Source: Natronomonas gomsonensis
Lineage (GTDB): Archaea; Halobacteriota; Halobacteria; Halobacteriales; Haloarculaceae
Direction: 5' to 3'
Assembly: GCF_024300825.1 (NCBI RefSeq)
Contig: NZ_CP101323.1
Location: forward strand, 682,001-746,000
DNA: 64,000 nucleotides
Shown: positions 60,272-64,000 of the stretch, in pieces
Layout of the letters: every line of letters starts with the position of its first letter
How positions within the stretch are numbered: position 1 is the first letter of the stretch
Position numbers and translations under genes: made by a program
Notes under the pieces: model-generated
Told to the model about the DNA's origin: nothing
The model's input: the letters and a program-made list of their open reading frames with translations, nothing else
The model's database searches: none

Positions 60272-61693
60272 ATGCGCGTTGCTGTATTCGGCGCTGGTTA
60301 CGCCGGTCTAACCGTCGCACGACGACTCGAACGGTGGCTCCCGGAGGCGGTCGACATAGTCGTCGTCGACGAGTCGCCCTCACATCTCGTCCAACACGAA
60401 CTGCATCGAGCCATTCGCTACCCGGACCTCGCAGATACGATTACTGTGCCGCTGGAGGACGTACTCACTCGGGCAACGGTTCGGCAGGCACGTGTCACCC
60501 AACTCGACCCCGAGGCGGGCGTCGCGACGCTCGATGTAGACGGCGAGACGGAGTCCTTGGAGTACGACTTCGCCGCGGTGTGTCTCGGCGCTGAGACGGC
60601 GTTTTACGACTTACCGGGCGTCGAGGAGCACGCCACGCCCCTGAAACGGCTGAATCACGCCGAAACCATCCGCAGCGACGCGTTCGATTCCGCCGGCGGC
60701 AACGCAGTCGTCGGTGGCGCCGGCCTCTCCGGGATTCAGGTCGCCGGGGAACTCGCGGCGCTTTCCGATAGCGAGGGGCTCGACCTCGACGTGACCGTCG
60801 TCGAGATGGCCGACCGCGTCGCACCGTCGTTCGACGAGAGTTTCGCCCGCGCCGTCAGGCGGGAACTCGACGCCCGGGGGATAGCCGCCGAGACGGGAGC
60901 GACCGTCGAGCGCGCCGACGAAGACGGTATCGACCTCGCCGACGGCCGAACGCTCGCCGCCGACTTCCTCGTCTGGACCGGCGGCATCCGCGGCCCCGAC
61001 GCCCTCGGCGGCGAGCGACGCCCCGTCAACGCCGACCTCGCAGTCGGTGACGGGACCTTCGTCGTCGGCGACGCCGGCGCAGTCACCGACGAGTGGGGCG
61101 ACCCCGTTCCGGCAAGCGCCCAGACAGCCGTCCGTGAGGCGCGAATCGCCGCAAAGAACATCGACCGACTCGTCAGGGAACGCCGCGACGACGACGAACA
61201 CGCCCGACTCGCGACGTACAGTTTCGACTCCCCCGGGTGGGTCGTGAGCATCGGCGACGGCGCAGTGGCTCAAATCGGTCCCGTCGTCTGCAGCGGCGAC
61301 CCCGCGAAGGCAGCGAAAGCCGCCATCGGCGCCGGCCACCTCAGCTCGGTTGGAGCCATCGAACGCGCTTCGGAACTCGTCCACGAGGAGTTGGGATGGC
61401 CCGATGCATCCGCCTTCGATTTCTCAGCGGAGTTGGCCCGGCTCGTCGAGCGCTACGAATTCACCGCCCAAACCGACCCGGCGACGCCGAGTGAACTCGA
61501 AGTGCCGTTCCTCGACACCACGCTCGCCTTCGCTGAAACGATGGTCCCCGGCGGCACCGTAGACGTGACCCGGGCCACCAGACTGGCGGACCGTTCACAT
61601 CCCGGAAGCCCCGCGAACGTCTTCGAAGACCTCGTCTTCGGGGCGTTGGGTGGCATGTTCGGTTCGAAGCGGACCGAGAACGACGAGGAGTAA
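60272..61693 (+). CDS. FAD-dependent pyridine nucleotide oxidoreductase (NDH-2-like)
   Basis: A 473-residue protein of the type II NADH dehydrogenase / sulfide-quinone reductase superfamily. The FAD motif VFGAGYAGLTVARRLER opens the sequence, the NAD(P) motif is VVGGAGLSGIQVAGELA near residue 150, and the second FAD region is FVVGDAGAVTDEWGDPVP near 262. The C-terminal region has no strong transmembrane helix but ends with an amphipathic part (VFEDLVFGALGGMFG), as in peripheral NDH-2. Electron acceptor is not certain. Confidence 0.8.
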   Translation: MRVAVFGAGYAGLTVARRLERWLPEAVDIVVVDESPSHLVQHELHRAIRYPDLADTITVPLEDVLTRATVRQARVTQLDPEAGVATLDVDGETESLEYDFAAVCLGAETAFYDLPGVEEHATPLKRLNHAETIRSDAFDSAGGNAVVGGAGLSGIQVAGELAALSDSEGLDLDVTVVEMADRVAPSFDESFARAVRRELDARGIAAETGATVERADEDGIDLADGRTLAADFLVWTGGIRGPDALGGERRPVNADLAVGDGTFVVGDAGAVTDEWGDPVPASAQTAVREARIAAKNIDRLVRERRDDDEHARLATYSFDSPGWVVSIGDGAVAQIGPVVCSGDPAKAAKAAIGAGHLSSVGAIERASELVHEELGWPDASAFDFSAELARLVERYEFTAQTDPATPSELEVPFLDTTLAFAETMVPGGTVDVTRATRLADRSHPGSPANVFEDLVFGALGGMFGSKRTENDEE

Positions 61694-61732
61694 AACAGCG
61701 TTCGCCGGGGAGGAAGACGGAATCGTAAGTAT

Positions 61733-61797
61733 CCGCGGGCGCCGTAGGCGCTCGCGGTTCTCCGGACGCGACCGTAGGGAGCGTCCGCGTCGTTTTT
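61733..61797 (+). terminator. Double hairpin followed by T run, downstream of the NDH-2-like gene
   Basis: Two consecutive stem-loops lie between the convergent genes: CCGCGGGCGCC-GTA-GGCGCTCGCGG (one G-T pair) at 61733-61757, and CGGACGC-N11-GCGTCCG at 61763-61787, followed by TTTTT at 61793-61797 and another T-rich tract soon after. Archaeal RNA polymerase terminates at T runs, so this is a plausible terminator for the plus-strand gene. Confidence 0.55.
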
Positions 61798-61878
61798 CCC
61801 CAAGTTTTTGCGACCGAGTGGTGCCCGCAGCACGCCGGAGGCGCGCGAGGAAACCCCTCCTCGAAAAAGTGGGTGTTC

Positions 61879-63033
61879 CTAGAAGCCCTTACCCTGCAGT
61901 TCGCGGGCGATAATCATCTTCTGGATTTCGGTAGTACCCTCGTAGATTTGGGTGATTTTGGCGTCGCGGTAGAACCGTTCGGCGTCGAAGTCGTCGACGT
62001 ACCCCGACCCACCGTGAATCTGGACGCACTCGTTGGCTGCGTCGACGGCGATACGGGAGGCGAACTCCTTGGCCATCGAGGCGAGCATCGTGTTCGGCTG
62101 GCCGCCGGAGTCGACTTCCCAGGCGGATTTGTAGGTGAGGTTGCGTGCGGCTTCGGTTTCGGTGTGCATGTCGGCGAGTTTGTGCTGGATAGCCTGGAAG
62201 TCGCCGATGGGACGGCCGAACTGCTCTCGTTCCTGTGCGTATTCGAGAGCGCGCTCGGCGGCACCTTTCGCAATCCCAATACCCTGTGCGGCGACGCCGG
62301 TTCGAGTGGCGTCGAAGAAGTTCATCTGCTGGAGGAAGCCGGCACCTTCCGCACCGACGAGGTTTTCCTCGGGGACACGCACGTTATCGAGGATGAGTTC
62401 GGCGGTGTCGGAGGCGCGGATGCCCATCTTGCCCGTGATTTTGTCGGCTTCGAAGCCGTCGCGGTCGGATTCGACGATAATCTGGGAGAAGCCGTTGTAG
62501 CGGCCGTCGGCATCCGGGTCCGTTTTACACAACACGACGAAGAAGTCACCAACGCTGCCGTTGGTAATCCACATCTTGTTGCCGTTGATAACCCACTCGT
62601 CGCCGTCCTTCTCCGCCCGCGTCGACACCGACGACACGTCAGACCCCGTGTCAGGCTCGGAGATTGCGGCTCCGGAGATGGCATCGCCCCTCGCGACGGG
62701 TTCGAGGTACTCCTCTTTCTGCTCTTCGGTGCCGTATTCGAGGATTGCCTCGGTGCCGAAACTCGTGGCGAGAATCGACAGCGCGATACCGGGGTCGGCC
62801 GCGAACAGTTCCTCGGCGATGAGAACCGAGTCGACGGCCCCGTAGCCGGCGCCACCGTACTCGATGGGAATCGTCGCTCCACAGAGACCCATCTCGGCGG
62901 CCTCGTCGACGATGTCGTGGGGGAACTTCTCTTCGCGGTCGTACTCCTGTGCGTTCGGTCGGACTTCGTTGTCGGCGAAGCGCTTGACCTCTTCTTTGAG
63001 TTGTTGTTGCTCGTCGGAGAGCCCAAAGTCCAT
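61879..63033 (-). CDS. Acyl-CoA dehydrogenase
   Basis: Flavoenzyme of fatty acid beta-oxidation, 384 residues. It shows the FAD/substrate blocks ISEPDTGSDVSSVSTRAE and KMWITNGSVGDFFVVLC, and the catalytic Glu365 in QIYEGTTEIQKMIIAREL. The length and order match short/medium-chain acyl-CoA dehydrogenases. It is divergent from the 3-hydroxyacyl-CoA dehydrogenase gene, with 135 bases between, so both may respond to one control region. Confidence 0.95.
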   Translation of the reverse strand: MDFGLSDEQQQLKEEVKRFADNEVRPNAQEYDREEKFPHDIVDEAAEMGLCGATIPIEYGGAGYGAVDSVLIAEELFAADPGIALSILATSFGTEAILEYGTEEQKEEYLEPVARGDAISGAAISEPDTGSDVSSVSTRAEKDGDEWVINGNKMWITNGSVGDFFVVLCKTDPDADGRYNGFSQIIVESDRDGFEADKITGKMGIRASDTAELILDNVRVPEENLVGAEGAGFLQQMNFFDATRTGVAAQGIGIAKGAAERALEYAQEREQFGRPIGDFQAIQHKLADMHTETEAARNLTYKSAWEVDSGGQPNTMLASMAKEFASRIAVDAANECVQIHGGSGYVDDFDAERFYRDAKITQIYEGTTEIQKMIIARELQGKGF

Positions 63034-63168
63034 GATTCTTCAACAGGATTGCCACCACATAACACTTCTCAATTGGCCCAACCGGTTGGGTGGCCGACGC
63101 TTCAGTACGAAAACAAGCCGAGAAGGAAACGTTGAAACACGTTCCGAGTGTGGTCTCGCCTGCTAACA

Positions 63169-64000
63169 ATGGAATTCGACGATATCGAGACCATCGCGGT
63201 GCTCGGGGCCGGTAACATGGGCCACGGCATCGCGGAGGTCGCCGCCCTCGCGGGATACGACGTGAACCTGCGGGACATCAAAGAGGAGTTCGTCCAGAAC
63301 GGCTACGAGCAGATAGAGTGGTCGCTTGAGAAACTCGCCGAGAAAGAACAGATTTCCGAGGAGGAATCCGAGAACGCCATCGACCGCGTGACGCCGTACG
63401 TCGACGTTGAAGACGCCGTCGGCGAGGCCGACTTCGTCATCGAGGCCGTCCCCGAGAAGATGGACATCAAGAAGGACGTCTACGGTGACGTCGAGGAACA
63501 CCTCCCCGAAGACGCCATCATCACCTCCAACACGTCTTCGCTTTCGATTACGGACTTGTCGGAAGTCACCGAGCGGCCCGAGCAGTTCTGCGGGATGCAC
63601 TTCTTCAACCCGCCGGTCCGGATGCAACTCGTCGAGGTCATATCCGGTGCACACACCGCCGATGAGACCCTCGATGCGACCGAGGAACTCGCCGAGGCGT
63701 TCGGCAAAACGCCCGTCCGCGTCCGCAAGGACTCCCCCGGCTTCATCGTCAACCGTATCCTCGTTCCCCTGATGAACGAGGCCTGCTGGATGGTCTCGGA
63801 GGACGCCGCCACGAAGGAGGAAATCGACTCGACGACGAAGTTCGACATGGGCCTGCCGATGGGGTCGTTCGAACTCGGCGACCAAGTCGGCAACGACGTG
63901 ACCTACCACGTCCTGGAGTACATGCACGAGGTATTGGGCGAACCCTACGAGCCCGCACCGTACCTCGAGGAAATCGTCGAAGCGGAGCGCTTCGGCAAGA
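63169..64000 (+). CDS. 3-hydroxyacyl-CoA dehydrogenase, N-terminal part (cut by window edge)
   Basis: The first 277 residues are visible and the frame is open at the window end. The NAD motif VLGAGNMGHGIAEVAALAGY (residues about 11-30), the SNTSSLSI active-site block, the catalytic His in GMHFFNPPVRMQLVEV and the KDSPGFIVNRILVPLMNEA block identify the family. Haloarchaeal members are either about 290 residues or fused to an enoyl-CoA hydratase; the missing part decides. The ATG at 63169 lies in a leaderless-like context after a T-poor gap. Confidence 0.93.
   Translation, partial: MEFDDIETIAVLGAGNMGHGIAEVAALAGYDVNLRDIKEEFVQNGYEQIEWSLEKLAEKEQISEEESENAIDRVTPYVDVEDAVGEADFVIEAVPEKMDIKKDVYGDVEEHLPEDAIITSNTSSLSITDLSEVTERPEQFCGMHFFNPPVRMQLVEVISGAHTADETLDATEELAEAFGKTPVRVRKDSPGFIVNRILVPLMNEACWMVSEDAATKEEIDSTTKFDMGLPMGSFELGDQVGNDVTYHVLEYMHEVLGEPYEPAPYLEEIVEAERFGK

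Noticed and set aside
61873-63135. 420-codon open frame antisense to the acyl-CoA dehydrogenase gene
   Set aside because: The dehydrogenase is unmistakable on the minus strand, and the antisense product has Gly/Val/Asp-biased composition typical of shadows.

Overview
The window is a gene-dense piece of a haloarchaeal (class Halobacteria) chromosome. The evidence is acidic, high-GC-codon proteins, an archaellum cluster, archaeal N-glycosylation genes (AglB, AglJ-like), proteasome alpha, RNase P proteins Rpp30 and Pop5, SBDS, aIF2-beta, a DacZ-type c-di-AMP synthase, and many leaderless genes with a TATA box about 27-30 nt before the start codon. Genus cannot be fixed from sequence alone. I see no rRNA, tRNA, insertion sequence, integrase or CRISPR array.

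Layout. 1-7.4 kb is the archaellum locus: arlCE-arlF-arlG-arlH-(arlI, cut by the window edge) on the minus strand, and divergently two tandem archaellins followed by an exported protein, a GT-C-like polytopic protein and a small acidic protein; a PadR-type regulator closes the block. 7.5-9.7 kb holds sugar-nucleotide genes (epimerase, nucleotidyltransferase). 9.7-19.4 kb is mixed metabolism and surface genes: a membrane M48 protease, an orphan type IV pilin, an F420-dependent LLM enzyme, glpK, thiC, a flavin split-barrel protein and a gamma-carbonic-anhydrase-like protein. 19.4-28 kb is the branched-chain amino-acid region leuA-[leader]-ilvB-ilvN-ilvC-small protein-leuC-leuD-leuB. 28-39 kb carries informational and housekeeping genes: aIF2-beta, an OGG1-like glycosylase, acylphosphatase, nnr, moaC, hflX, SBDS, psmA, pop5, rpp30, interrupted by a lone HEPN gene. 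39-47 kb has a cysteine-synthase-like gene, a glycerol-3-phosphate dehydrogenase and the N-glycosylation block aglB-DUF368-rhomboid with aglJ divergent. 47-52.8 kb is a set of small haloarchaeal genes plus a CHAT (caspase-like) protease that converges on a 49-residue hydrophobic peptide gene. 52.8-64 kb has a SelW-like redox protein, an XPB-like helicase, a peroxiredoxin, the pair dacZ-mscS, a hydrolase, a large surface protein, an NDH-2-like flavoprotein, and a divergent acyl-CoA dehydrogenase / 3-hydroxyacyl-CoA dehydrogenase pair, the latter cut by the right edge.

Three things stand out. First, the ilvB leader has the parts of a peptide-dependent attenuator: a TATA-like element, a 24-codon ORF ending in Ile-Ile-Val-Gly-Ala-Ala, a perfect 9-bp hairpin across its stop codon, and then a 17-codon ORF overlapping the ilvB start. 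Second, leuA is out of frame with its only plausible start, as if one copy of a 5-nt repeat (CGAGT) had been lost. Third, a CHAT protease sits tail-to-tail, 8 nt away, with a strongly promoted small membrane-active-looking peptide. These readings are inferences from sequence; homology statements are from memory because no search could be run.
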